Assembly: GCF_011745365.1 (NCBI RefSeq)
Contig: NW_024468910.1
Coordinates: forward strand, 5,195,172-5,259,171
Source: Cryphonectria parasitica EP155
Lineage: Eukaryota > Ascomycota > Sordariomycetes > Diaporthales > Cryphonectriaceae
Reading direction: 5' to 3'
DNA length: 64,000 nt
This document shows positions 11,101 through 24,086 of the stretch, piece by piece. The translations under genes and the position numbers were made by a program. The notes beneath the pieces are model-generated. The model did no database searches. It was not told where the DNA came from and worked only from the letters and a program-made list of their open reading frames with translations. Numbering within the stretch: the stretch's first letter is position 1; each line of letters opens with the position of its first letter.

Positions 11101-13050
11101 AAAAAACAATCCGCCATTTTCTGGCCAACAGGACGCGTTCGTTCCACCTGCACGTCGTGGGTCACAGGAGCACGAGCTGTGGGTTGGCCAGAAATTCGGC
11201 TCTGGGATGGGCCCCAATGTTGTCATGCTGTCGCAGTGACTTGCATTTTGCTGCAACGACATGGAGCAGAAATCCTCGGCAGGAGAAAACGAGGATTGGG
11301 ATCAACACAAAGGCCCTTGCAAGAGGCCCCCAACCCTAAACAGGCCGCCGTGCCGTGCTGGCCACCTTGGGTCACATGGAACACATTTCCCTGCCCCCAA
11401 GCTTGCCCTCTCCTCTCTGTCTTCCCCCGTCCATTCGGTTTCTTAATCAGTTATAGTGTCATTACCCCATGTGCCACGCAGATGCAACCTGGGAGAGATA
11501 AACCTACCGGCCAGTCACAGTGCATTTGACGTCGGTATCTTTCTGGTGCACGCCCCGTGCTTGCGCCAGGGAAGTGCACCTTTGACAAGCCCTCGCCCCG
11601 CTTTCCAAAGCAATCTGTCAAAATTACGGCGTCACAATTTCGAGATGGTCCCTGACGTCTTCTAAGGTTGGGCAGTTCATCTATTTTTTCAGCCTTGCAA
11701 TCTTAAATAACCGTGTGGCCTTAAGCGCTGAGTGGACGTTTTTACGACACTCGTCTGACCAGTCGCTGTCAAGCTGGCCCGTGTCTAAGCAGGGGCTAAG
11801 GTCCACACAACAAATTCCATCACCTTTCTTGGTACTCAAACTGGTTGTAAGGGGACACTGGGGATATGATGGCGACGGCCTGTGAGCCACGTCGTGAGCT
11901 CGGACTGTCCCCCCCCCCCTCTTTTCACCCTCGGCCGCCCCAGTCCTGGACGAGGCTCGCCAATCATCGTCGTCGGGTCCTTACCTTGAGGTTGCAGGCG
12001 CTGACTTCATGCATGTCTGCCATGATTGTCACAGCTCCCGGAGATTGGTGTCTCGCGACAACCTCATAATGCCTTCCGCTTCTTCCGTAGGCGAAGACAA
12101 GGTCAAGTGACGTATGACCTTGGTACGATTCGCAGAGGGTTACTTTTGCCTATCGACGGGGTGTGCCTCAAACTGAACACTTAGAAAATTGCCACCTTTT
12201 CTCATCTTTTCCTTAAGACGATCATTCTGCCTACCACCACGCCCTATCCCCCACCCCCTCTTTCTCGAAATCTCGCTCCGTCCCGTCTCATTCATCTTGG
12301 ACAAGTGTCAGAACTATAATGCGAATCACTCTACGTCTGGCGTGGTTTCTCTCACTTCACCAAACACTTATGAAGAACACAGCCAATTACCAGTGAGATG
12401 TCAGACTTGGGTAGGAATGATGAGTTGGCAACGGATGACGAGTCTGCTCGCCACCACCTCCATCATTATTACCACCACCACCACCACCACCCACATTACT
12501 TGCAATACTCTGGGACGGCGACTTTCGTTTGTTTGGGAGTGCGTTTAGTCTCACCTTGCTACTGCATACTGTCCCTGTGATCTCAGTGCTGTGCCTCACA
12601 TGCCTAGCCTGCTTGGCGTCTGTTGTGTTCCTGAAAGCCTCGTCTCCTTTGAAGAGCCCGGCCATTCACTTGGTTTATTGAGACTGGTAACGTCGTGTTG
12701 GGCGTGGATGGGCGATGAGGTTAGGCCAAGGAAGTTTTGATAAGGCATCCGCTTGCCAGCCAATATCGGGATGGAGGAGGAGAAAGACCTCGTGTTAGTG
12801 AACGCATCGGAAACTCTAGCGAATGCAAAACAACTGCAGCGAGTCGGGCCACGACAGACTCGCCGCCTCATTTCCGCCTCGTGACGAGGCCGTATTGGTG
12901 CTGCCAATCATATTTGGGCGCTAGCATTTTCGAGTCTTCCTTGCCAAAGGTATCTAGTAGTTTCATGCCGTGCAACGACAACTCAAGCAGCGGGAGCCTT
13001 TTTGCTGGCTTCGGGTCGTCCACTGAGACTTTTTGTCACCTTGTCTAGGT

Positions 13051-13053
<3 letters not shown>

Positions 13054-13084
<31 letters not shown>
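13054..13084. repeat. CA dinucleotide microsatellite
   Basis: About fifteen copies of CA in intergenic DNA. Confidence 0.9.
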
Positions 13085-13085
<1 letters not shown>

Positions 13086-13800
13086 GCATTTGAGCCCGAC
13101 TCAACTCGGTTTTCCTTCTGTGTTTTTGCCCCAGAGCAAAATGTCTTGCCTGTCGACGAGAGCATGGCCCAACCCACATGCCGGTGGCTGCGGCGCACGG
13201 CTTATGTGGGACGTTTCGGGCCTCAGCTCCCGGGTTCTCGCGTGGTCGCCTCCGTTGTCTGTACTACGCGACCTACCGCATCGGGAACGGACCCCGAGAC
13301 AATACGCTCGGGAGGGATGGGGTTAGGAGGGGGTTAGGAAGGGACCAATTACGTGATGATGACCAACCTGACTTGGGTTATAATCATTTTGGCCCAAGAG
13401 GGCCATGTCTTTTGTCGTAACTTTCTTTCTTTTGGAGGGAGGGGTGGCCATAAAATCCCGCGAGCTAATGGGTCGTGATTCCGTGCCAGAAATGACTATC
13501 CGGATCCTGGGGAAGGGCAGGCGGAGGAGGTAAGGACTGAGGTAAGGACTGAGACCTGCTGTCATTCTCCCTTCCATCTTGGCTCGGGTGTGGACTTAAC
13601 ACGAGAGAAGTGCTGTATGGGGAAGAGAAGATGTGACTTACTTTGGGACTTCTATTCTTGTTTCGCCCCTCGATCGGGCAAGGAGAGCCGGGGCCAAGGG
13701 GACGGAAGGAGAGTAGTATCTATTGCGCGCCCTTTGGAGAGGGAGGGGCGAGAAGGGGGTAGCTGGTCACAAGCAGGTTAGACACAAGTGTGTTGTGTCT

Positions 13801-16800
13801 TGCAACAAGACGACAAGAAGAGTACATTCTTGGGGCCACTTAGACTGTGTTACTCTTGAAGGGCTTGTGAGTTGAGCAGCATATACTTACTACATTAGCT
13901 GGGGTTCATGTGCTTGGTCAGTATTTATTCGATTCGGCTTGTGTGAACGTCTACGAAAGTTCAACATGAGATACTCTACACAAGACATTGAAGCTTGACA
14001 AAAATATACTTGAGAAATACTCGGAAAGCTTAGTTGTTTCAGATGAGGTATCTTTTGAACCCCATCTTGCCAATTAACCATACTAAATACGAACAGTCTC
14101 CCTTAAAAGGGTTAGGGTTATAGTTGCCCATATACACAGAGGGACTTTCAACCCGAGGTTTTAATCACTGATCCAGTAGTAGAAAACCCACTCCCCCCCC
14201 CCCCCCCGAAGAAAAAAAAATCCCCAAGGAAAAGAAAGAAAGAGAAGTTTAGTCGTGTTGATACTGATGAGAAGTCTTCAGGTTCAGCAAAACGCCGGCT
14301 CTATAGGACTCAGCATCACTCGTCGTAGCATACACATTCGCGAAATACATCGGGCCCGTCCATCATCCTCCGAGAGGCATTGGAAAAGGGGGGTCCCTTT
14401 ACCTGGGTAAGCCCATTTGCTTAGTTCGGGAGTAAAGGCAAAGAGCGGTTACAAAGCTGAACAGGAAAACGAATTGGCTAACACACAACTGCAATCAAGC
14501 CGTCGATTGGGGTTTGCCCAGAGCCGTGCCACCTAATTGGTTCCATGTTGAAGAGATTGCATGCGTTGAAGAGGTTCCAGCCCATCACGTTGCCCATTCC
14601 GATTCTACGATCACTTCTTATTGGGAGGTTATTGGCCATGGCATCACTCTTGCTGGCCTTTGAGAGCGGCTAGGGGCGATGAACTGGTTTGTTGTTGTTG
14701 GTGGACACAGTCTGGGCTTGAGGATTGAACAACTCGAGTCTTGTGAGTCTTGTCTTCATTTTCTCTCCTCCATAACGGAGTGGTTTGATAAGCATACATG
14801 ATATTTTCTTGCTTGTTCACTTTGCTGACTATTATCCGGATCAAGTGCACCGTACTATATGCAAAAGATCCCTCCCACCCCCCTCCCCCCTCCTTCTCCA
14901 GGCGGGGATGTTAGAACCGAGTCTTTCCTGAGCAGTAATGCCAATGGGAAAGAAAGCCGGCATCGAGGCTCTGCTGGGACCCTCAGACACACCGCACTTC
15001 CTCGTCTTCGTCTACTTGAGAGAATTTGTGTTCCAGAGGACAACTGTTTTTGGCACGAGATCAGGGGACTCGGTGACGCTGCAAAGGCCATCATCCGGGG
15101 ATATAAAGGATGTTGATTCGCACCCACTCAGATACTGTCTTGTCTTTGAAGACTGGTTTGTTGCCTGGCTCAACAGGATATTTTTGGTCAGGTATGGCCG
15201 TACAGGATTATTCGCCTCTAAACATATTGTAGTGACGTGTGTAAGCCAAGTATTACTACATGTTGTGCATTCTTTGTTCATGAAGACTTGACTCGCATGT
15301 TCTTTGCTAACTGAGACTCCATAGGTAGTGCTTTGACTTTCGATATCCAAGACCCTGCCGCGCGGCTGGTATGGCTCTTCTTTCCGTCGTCTTCTGGTAT
15401 CGCCTGCTCCTGGATATACCTGCGGTGACTTCTTCTCTGCCGATTGTTCACTGATCGTCTCCCATAGGAAATGGCACTGTTGCATATTACATGCTCCTTC
15501 TCCAACCGTGTGACGTGGAATTAACGGTCAAGAGACTGTCCGGAAGGATCACGGTATCTACACCCAGGAAAAGGACTCTGGCTGAGAGATAAATAGGTTG
15601 GTTGCTACTAATAACCCTCTTAGCACATTTTATAAGTCTCGACTTATCACTTCTCCTTGTTTTGCCGATTCATGAGCTATATTGCAGAGACTGCAGGACA
15701 ACGGCTTGACAACAGTGAATGGTCATGGGTGGCGACATATTCAGCTCCGACGGATGTGACGAGGTTCTGGCGAGAGGCGCTTGCCTATCATCTGGAACCG
15801 CTAGGCCAACTTCAGGTCGTTGTCACCGGGCGGAACGACCGTACTCAGATAGGGGAGAAGGGCTCAAGGGAGACCCTCGGATCATGAGCAGGCAGTGGAG
15901 GACAACAAGCCCAGCCGAGGGCATGTGCTCGCACAGGCTGACATATACTATCTTTGAATATATTCACATACCCGAGCAGCGATAGGTCGACGCTGAGGTA
16001 CAAGAAAAAACAAAATCTGGATCTCTCCATTGTCCGCCGTTGGTAGGGAGATTATACAGGTACAGACCAAAGACGCAGTTTCGGACGCGGCAGTTATAAT
16101 TCTGTGGTACAGAAAGATGATCCAGATGCGAGACGTGTTACACTAGAAAGACAGACCATGGGCTAAGTCCCATCAGCTGCACAACATTCTTTGAAGGCCA
16201 AAACTTGGCATCAAGCTTTCACAGACGCTTCAGCTTATGTATCAGTGGTATAGCTCCAGCCATGACTTTCGTACCGGCCTCTTTACATTCTACAGGTTTG
16301 TATGTTAGGCAATTTCTTGTATATAGGCGTATCATTTCCAGCTTGCTTTGGGGATGCCATCCTTGTAGTCATTGTATATTCTGCCCGTCGTTTCGGCAAA
16401 CATGGTCTATAGTCCTGCCTCAAGGTCAATTGAGATAGCATGTCTCTAATGACTTGGCCGAGTTCTCCGGTCAAGTGGCCATCTCGTACTTCGTACACAC
16501 AAGGCAGTATTCTTTGAGATGGCCGCTGCAATACATCTAGTAGCAACGCTCAGAGGAAGACAACTCTGCTTGAGATGAATGGGGAGCGATAGAACAGCGG
16601 CATATCACACTGGAGTAGAAGCTTCTCAATGCACGAAGTGATTGATCATGGGACACATATCATGAGACATGGCAAGTAGGAACGCTGTCCTACAGTATAT
16701 GTCCGCTGTTTAGCCGTATGGACAGAAAGAATGAATCATGTAGTCCAAAACCCAAGAATCTGAGACAACGAGAACTAATGCAAGCTATTATGGGGTATGC

Positions 16801-18780
16801 TCCGAGTACGGAACTCAACTTGTACTTGTCTTAGAGGAAGCGCGGTGACCTGATCTGCCTAGCCGTGGTGGATGAACCGGCCGGCATGATGCTCGGGTCT
16901 GAATACGAACATGATGAAGCGCTGGTATGGCTCACCGCCTCGGTTTCCCATCTATCATGCTAGTGAAGCTGCGTTTCACCTGCTCGGATGGCACTCGAGC
17001 TCTCCCTGAGATACGAGCAGTACTCACTGCTGAGCCTCGTCAGCGCAGAATCACTTAACGGCCCTTGAAATCCTAACGTAGATGGGGGTGCGGATAGGAT
17101 ATAATAGACTACTGATTAAAAAGGCCAATAAGTAGTATGCCAGTAGCCCGAGGAATATCTAGACAGGAAATCAAGCCTCAACAGACGACGATAAGCCTCG
17201 GAACTTGTTGGTGTATTTCTGTAGACTGGTTTCAAACACTGGCACAACATGATCATGCCGTGTATGCACGCTTGCGCAGCTTGGGGTGAGCTCAATAAGA
17301 CGCTACCTCAAGGTCGTCTGTGTTATTTTCCGCCCCCAAATCCAATTAACGTGATTGTAATCATACCGATGACTTGATAAACTGTAGGGGAAAGGTGAGA
17401 CATGTCCTGCTGTAGCTTTGAGGTCTCTATAGACTAAAGACGGGCTGGTCTTGCTGCTGTTGCTGCTGCTGCCCGGGTGCTACTGCAAATGCAACCCCTC
17501 TTTTCTCTAGGGAAATGCGTGTGTTTGTATTCTCTCAAGTGAGGCTGACACGCACTTGTCCTTGTGGCGGCTGCACACGAGAATCACATAACTTCTGCTG
17601 ACTGCATAATCAACATGTACGCACATGCAAGCGATCGATCGTATGTCGCCGTTCTGGTCTCGTGAGCCTTTGCGTGTTTGCACTATTGGGCACTTGAAAC
17701 CGCGCAATCGTTTCTATGTTCGGCGACGTACGAGCGAGAATCGTTGTTCGTAGCCTCGATCAAAATGATTCATGTCTCATTCCTTTTTCCCCCCTAGGCT
17801 CGAAAATGTGAATTACATGCATGAAGTCTCTTGTCAATTATCAAATGACCGAGCCGAATTGACCTTTGAGGCTATCTATTGCCAGCGAGTGTATAGACGG
17901 GCTTGGGCATCGAGATCGGCCCCCACAGCCTTTGTGTAAATAGGTGCTGATCTGTAGCCTAAGAGAGAGAGAGTGTGTGTCTCCTATGCACGCACGGGAT
18001 TGGCAAATCATTCCCGAACCAAGCGCTCATGGCAAAAGTATCAGTATTGGGGGCCGTGGGAAGACTAAGTCGATTGCTTGCTAGCGTTGAGTGATAGAAT
18101 GGTACGGCGTCCATAGGCCATGCGCAAGCCACGTCGTGCTTGCAGCTCATGCATTCTGCAGTGTGCCTGCAGCTCATACAAACGGTGGCGCGTCTGGTTT
18201 GAGCACAGCTAAGCCCAGATGCGAAGTCTCCTCCAATTGTCTAAGAGTGGGAATCCCAGGACTAGCCCAGGCATGAGAGGAGATCAGCTCAGGCTGTTGG
18301 CTGCCCAGAAGCCCGTGAAACATGGTACTCGCCAAGAAGTCATTGTTGATGTACCTTGGCTCTATTTTCCGCCCGTTCACAATGAGGATGTGGCCTTCTG
18401 TTGACACGGAGGCGGCGGCTATAACTTTCTCTCTGGTTTTTTTTTTTGTTTTGGGGGCGGGGGGTTGGGTGGGGAAAAAAAAACCAAAAAAAACCAGGAC
18501 TCGAAAATAAAAAAAGTTGAAACAATCCGAGCGTCAAATTACCCACAGTTTGAAATGGAACATGACGCAATGCTATTGAGAGATGTATTGGACACCATTG
18601 ACGCGCGCGGTTCCTCATATAATGAAGATACGCGGGTGGCTCATTGGTGCCCGAAACTGATGAGGAGCGTGTTCCAGCTGGGGCTCGACAGACAGGGAAG
18701 CCCTTCATAATTGAATTAATTACTCAAGATACAACACGAAATTATATGGCTACTTCCAAGGGCGAATTTTGCCATTGTTT
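13801..18780. other. Gene-poor stretch, part 2 (AT-richer, no supported gene)
   Basis: This stretch looks richer in A/T than its flanks and is dense in stop codons on both strands. No ORF shows a recognisable domain. It holds a C15 run next to a poly-A-rich segment (14193-14220) and a short GGGTTAGGGTTA string at 14109. Decay of older genes or transposons by repeat-induced point mutation is possible but was not measured. Confidence 0.45.
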
Positions 18781-18821
18781 CTACGCTGCATGATCTTGAA
18801 CGTTAATCATTCTCGGTATAT

Positions 18822-19817
18822 ATGAGTGGAAAAAATACGCCCCGGTCTCCGTCGAGACCTGCTGCTTACAATGATGAGCTTGAGATTGCATGGAAGACCC
18901 TAGATCTGACCGAAAGAATCTGGGTGCCGCCGGCAGCTGGTATTCAGAGAGCAGGAAGGCCAATAACCTTAAGTGAACGACTGCAAGTAGTATGTCTTTT
19001 TAAGAAGCTCGAGCCCTCTTCTGAACTGGCCCAAAAGGATTCTTTTGGCCTGTCTGTATTCTTGTGTTACCTATCAGATTGCAATAGAGACTTCTAACCC
19101 TAGACAAGATGTCGAGCTACCACTCGCAATCCTTCCACGCTCTCGGCATCACGTCTGAAAAGGGAATACTGTCGAAGAAGCCCATTGGAGGGGAGACATC
19201 AGAAGTTGTTGCGCTAGAAATACCTCGAGAGGTGCTCTGCCACGTGTTCTGAGCATAGACGAATGGTACCACGAGATGGTTCCTGATATGGACGGATTCA
19301 TGCACAAGACCAGCATCGGGTTGATTGCCTGGAAACTCGACACAGGGACTGGTTTGCTCCAATTTTTAGTACAATCCGTTGGCCAAGGATGAGATCTCGT
19401 CGTCTCATTGCATGTTGACCCACTATTCACCTTCGTGAATCGAAAGAGGATATTGACAACATGCTTTATTGGTACAAATTAGCCCTGTACCCGAACCTTG
19501 GTACATTTGATCCATCACTGGCGTGGCTCGAGACGAAATCACATGTGCAGAAATACAATGAGCATTGGGAGATACTGTTTTGTCGGGAGAATTCTCAGAC
19601 ACTGCTTTTTAAGCGGTCATTCTTTATCACGGAGGGTTGGCACAGTCATGGGCAATTGCAAGGTCTGATAGAACGTGATCATGATAACCAGGGATTTCTG
19701 AAAGATACAACAGAAGCTCGTTTCAAGTACACTTATATCAACGTTGGATTGGTACAAATACGAGCAAGAGGGAGCACGACTAATTCATGCGTCGAGACGA
19801 CGTCGTCACTGAGCTAA
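18822..19817 (+). pseudogene. Possible decayed gene(s) of unknown family
   Basis: Two open segments of normal amino-acid composition (18822-19097, 91 codons; 19461-19817, 118 codons) flank a piece that reads sensibly in more than one frame but is broken by stops around 19249-19395. The 19461 segment has a non-repetitive, Trp/Tyr/His-containing sequence (for example SFFITEGWHSHGQLQGLIER) unlike the low-complexity chance ORFs elsewhere in the desert. I do not recognise the family. It could be a spliced gene whose introns I cannot place, a relic, or chance. Confidence 0.25.
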
Positions 19818-22200
19818 GGAGAAAGCATTCAAATCGCGTCGAACCCTGTGTTATACTTCCCTTGGATCAAACTACAAAGTTATGACAGACCAATAGTCCA
19901 AGGCTTAAATGCGAGGAAGTTCTTACATGGATTGAGTCTATCCTCGTTACTACATAAGTAGCTCAGAGTAATAGATGAATGAGCAATAGGTTCGTCCACC
20001 AAACGTACAAGAGCTTGTTCCGCAGTATGCTAGCATAATTGACTGGGGGCTAATCATCTCGGTCTCTGGCTCGCGCTGCTTGTTAGCTGCACAGGCAATC
20101 AGCGGCACAAGGCCAGTTTCTCAATGTCCGACTCCAGGAGTGATAGAGTCTAAGAAGCAACATGTCCTCTGTGTGTGCAACGGGCCTGACTTCCTCTCTC
20201 AGTGGTCATGGAGGACCGGCCAGACATCCTATTGGACGTCTGAATCAGCGTCATGCTCTCTCCGTTCACCACACACCCATATGGAGAAACACAAAACCAC
20301 ATCATTGGGCATGGTGGACAAGCGCAAGACTGGTGGGGATGATAACATGGAAAGTCCTGCAAGTCATTTTCAGCACCCGAAAACGTGGCCTCGAGTGATA
20401 CGACGACGACGTTTCTCGATGGTGGGAGGGGGGAAGAGTTTCCCTTCGTCCCCCACAGTATCAGCAGCCGCGGTGCAGCCAACACCAGCCACCGAGCCTG
20501 ACGTGTCAAGCAAAAAAGCAGCGCGACAAAAAAGAGCTCGGCGGCAAAGAACTTTCTTGGGTGGGGCGCGTATGCACGCGCTTTGGGGCGGGCGTGAGGA
20601 CGAGCCTCAACGGGGTCGGCGGTTGTGGGCCCGGCCGAGTGAAAAATGTTCGAGAAGCTTGCCGATCACTTAAAAAACTACCATATTACATAGTAGATTT
20701 GGCAAGCAGTGGTGGGTCATCAAAGTGTGTACAGACGGAAATCCCCTGTCCGCCATAACAATATGCGGCACAGTGTAGCTGAGACGTCGACTCTCCGCGC
20801 CGCATTGGAATCCTAACAAGCCACGAGGCGCGTCCAGACGGCCACCTTCCGGCCTGAGATTGCGGCCCATACCTACCCAGCTTTTGCTTTACTCGAAACC
20901 TAGAGTATGGGCGGCATGGCATATGCTTCGTCACCAGAGGCTTGGGTCATCGTCCTGGAGATTTACTCGACTCCAAGCGAAGCGACACATAGAAAAGGGT
21001 GGAGAAAGCCAGATAGATCCTGGGGGTGGTCCTCGAACCAGATCGTCTGGTCCGGCTCGTGGCGCCCAGATTTGACCTGGCGAGGAAGGGGGGGGGGGCG
21101 CGAGATGCTGCATGTGGCGCGCGCTCCAGTGGCCCTGCCAGGAATCTGAACCCGGGGTTTCTTGAAAGCCACACAAGATAGATCTGAATCCGTCATTTCC
21201 GGATCTTGATATTGTCAAGGCAGGAGGTGGCCAGCCAGTCAGCGAGGAGAGAGCTGGAATTTCCAGTCCTGACGATGCTTCATATCCGCGCGCTCTGAAT
21301 GAAAGTAGGCTGGGATGATGTGGAGTCTGTCTATTCCTAGGTCCAATTCGAAACTGAGGGATTGATAGAAATTATGATATTCTTTGTTGATACAGATCAA
21401 GGAAAAGAAGGAAATGCGTTTTGAGGAGGGGGGGGGGGTGGTTTGCCTGATGGGCGCCTAGGTAAACTGAGGGGAGAGAATCGTCAAACTCGTTGATAGT
21501 AAGAATGTCGACGTACAAATATGCTGGGGAAGATCTTCTGGAATGCTCACTTGCATTGACTGAGGAACCAATGTTCCCTCGATCCACCTCTGAAAGAGAA
21601 ACTTTGTTGTTGTCTTGCTTTCCTCGTATTGCATACTGTGGCAAGTTCTTTCTCTGCCGGTTTTACCGTACGAGTCACCTACCAGTTTTTTTCTCTCGTT
21701 GAAAAACATCCCTGGTCGTTCTCCTTTTTTGTGGCATCCTTGTTGAAATTACGTTTGGTTTCTTTTCAATCTTGTTTTTTTCTTCTTCTTTATTTCTTGT
21801 CTCTCCATCAAGGCGGCTGTGTCAAGTCGCACAAAACTGCGTCCAAAGCCTTGTGGCCATCATCTGTTGGTGAGAGTACGAAGCCAAGTCTTGGAGAAAT
21901 TTCGAGGTCAAAAGATCCAGACCAGGGACGCTGGTTGGAGGACGTTAATCCGGATGATTAAGCCTCTCTCTATCCAATGAGATTGCCTCCTTCCCACCCA
22001 CTCGCAGAGCCATTGCTAAGAATAGCGAAGCGCGCTGTGTGCCGGGCCCATCTAGCGTGCATCCTCAGCGGCCCAATCATAACTGACACAGGCTCCAGAC
22101 GTGTCCATCCCAGCGGCTACAGAGGAACAGGGGGTTTGACCATTTCCACCTGACAAGGGGGGCCCTTGCCTATCTCTCTCGCAGATCGCTGCTGGTTGAT
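19818..22200. other. Gene-poor stretch, part 3 (no supported gene)
   Basis: Nothing here could be supported as a gene. A 197-codon ORF at 20080-20673 and overlapping ORFs at 20860-21220 lack any family signature. Two poly-G runs lie near 21089 and 21428. A tRNA-like B-box around 21130-21150 on the minus strand was examined and rejected. Confidence 0.5.
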
Positions 22201-23902
22201 TCTCTCTCGACTTTTTCTTGAGGCACTTGCGAGTTCCCTCTCAGTTGTTCATTCGTACTTTCCTCGAATATTGGTGCGAGCATCATCGTCATTGTTCAAG
22301 GCTCGCATTTTACGACTTTGAAAATATTGATTCAACTCATCGTCTGTCATTTATTTCCAGGGGGACGAAAGATCAGAACAAGGCTGCGGAGTGTGTGTAT
22401 TCCATCCAAGTATTGCCGTTCCTGGTTTGAGGGATTCTCGCCCTACGAGGGGAGACAGAGTGCCTATCACACCCGACGATCTGCCAGTCAGATCTGACCA
22501 GGGACAACAGGACAGGGCACGCACGGGGTGACGCCCTGGCATTTCTTCCAATAACCTTCCAGTAGTCGGAAGCTTCCCAGCGCTTACCGGATCAACGTTT
22601 CGCTCGTCCTCGTCCTCCATCTTGTCTTTTCACAGCAACAACAACCCGGGTGCCTTCCCTCTCCAAAGCTTGTGTGGATCACAAGCTCTCTCTCGCTCCT
22701 TCCCGTCCTCTCCTCCAAGGGACACACCCAACCCCGCACGCACAGCTCGACAGAAGGAAAAGAAGAGGGGGAGAGAGCCCTGTTCCTGCCCGAGGGCTGT
22801 TGTACCCACCTGGCAACCCTGACCGACCGGGACTCGCTGGCTGTACCTCGAGCTGGCACTAAGGCATCTCTCAAGCACAAGCGCGGCCGCTCCTCCAATA
22901 GCACCTCGTCTGCTGCGAAAGAGAAAAAAGAGTTGTGCTCTTGCCTTTGTGGTCCATCTTTTTCCTGGCGCTGCACACACAAGTTCATTACCCCTCCCCT
23001 CCTCTGCTTCAGATCACAGGCCTCCTCGCCCCGGATCTCCAGCGGCAACGCAGTTTCGTGTCTCCTCCGAGTCCAGGAAGACGACCTCATAGGCACACTC
23101 GAGGACGACCTATCTTGCCGCTGAACCGCAGTTCCATACGACAGAACTGCAAAACAACAAACCTCCTCCCTCACGCCCTCACTCCCTGGTCTCTATTACC
23201 TACACGGTTGGGGGAAGCGCCAACACAACAACTTGCACTACCACAACGCAAAATAGACGCCAACCGCAACTGGCTGGGAAACCAATCCGACCAGCGGAAC
23301 CACCAAGAAAGAAAGAGAGAGAGAGAGAGACAGGCAGGGAACGAAACATCCCCCTGTCCCACTCGATCCGCGTCTTCGGGTTCGACTTGGACCCAGTCCA
23401 CCTGCTCCCCCTCCCTGGTCGCGGAAACACACGCGGAGGGCTAGGTTGTCAGGAGCTTAGTTTGTGGATCCGTTTTCTGAGCAGAGCACCCCTTTGCCGC
23501 CTGACTGACAGCCTACATCCTGTCGCATCCCACCTTCACCCACTTGCAACCTGCATCTTTGCCGCCGTCAGTGGCCCTACTGCGCCTACTTTGGCCCTGG
23601 ATTGCATATATCCTCGTCCAGCCCGCCGTCAACCCATTCACCGTTTCCCCTCCCACTTCTCCTCCTCCCTCTTTTCTTCCTCTTTACCCCTCCTCCCCTC
23701 TCCAACTGCCGGACTTGACTCTTTCTGTCTCCCTCCTGCAGGGCGAGTCGAATCTTGTCTGTCCACTGTTGCAGCTCAACGGGCAGCGTGTCCCGAGTCA
23801 TTCGCTTGACTTGATGGTCTACTCTTCTTCAAACATTTTTTGACTGACGCCTGTCACACACACGCACATCCACACCCACCTTTACATTCGCACTTTCATA
23901 TA

Positions 23903-23954
<52 letters not shown>

Positions 23955-24086
23955 CACACAGCCCCTATCGTCGGTTCAACTCGTCTGCTCTAAACACCAC
24001 TGGTCGTGCCCTGCTGCTGTCACATATCACATATATTTGCCTCGCTCCTAGCACCAAAACATTTCCAAAACCACACAACGGACCAC
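22201..24086 (+). promoter_or_regulatory. Long pyrimidine-rich upstream region and probable 5' leader of the 24087 gene
   Basis: About 1.9 kb of plus-strand C/T-rich sequence with several upstream ATGs and ORFs (for example starting at 22672, 22935, 23387), a GA run near 23310 and a CA run at 23901-23960 directly before the start of the downstream gene. Such long CT-rich leaders with upstream ORFs are common before regulatory genes in filamentous fungi. Where transcription starts, and whether a leader intron is present, cannot be read from the sequence. Confidence 0.4.
23901..23960. repeat. CA dinucleotide microsatellite
   Basis: About 60 bp of nearly pure CA, 126 bp upstream of the start codon at 24087, so probably transcribed in the leader. 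Confidence 0.92.

Larger units (their letters stand above)
4621..13800. other. Gene-poor stretch, part 1 (no supported gene)
   Basis: I can support no coding gene in this 9-kb stretch. ORFs up to about 250 codons occur but show no family likeness, no continuous conserved motifs and no sensible splice partners. The stretch holds poly-G and poly-C runs (for example 4902-4913, 6563-6577, 11909-11919), a CAGA repeat, a 29-base poly-A, a CA repeat, and two spots rich in TAC/GTA palindromes (8511-8590 and 9600-9770). It may hold long non-coding transcripts or leaders. Nothing here proves that. Confidence 0.5.

Noticed and set aside
10836..11529. Overlapping plus-strand ORFs of 167 and 192 codons
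   Set aside because: Two long frames over the same DNA with Cys/Arg/Trp-rich random composition. Neither shows a domain. Typical of stop-poor GC-rich intergenic sequence.
14109..14120. GGGTTAGGGTTA, telomere-like string
   Set aside because: Less than two full TTAGGG units. Too short to claim an interstitial telomere, and a similar single unit at about 47805 shows it can occur by chance.
13801..20000. Repeat-induced point mutation of old transposons
   Set aside because: The region looks AT-richer, but I could not compute dinucleotide indices and saw no transposon protein remnant or terminal repeats, so I do not claim it.
20080..20673. Plus-strand ORF of 197 codons
   Set aside because: No recognisable motif, composition drifts along its length, and an antisense ORF of similar quality covers it.
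21120..21165. GGGTTCAGATTCC on the minus strand, tRNA-like T-arm
   Set aside because: The T-stem is nearly complete, but no matching acceptor stem, anticodon arm or A-box lies at the right distance.
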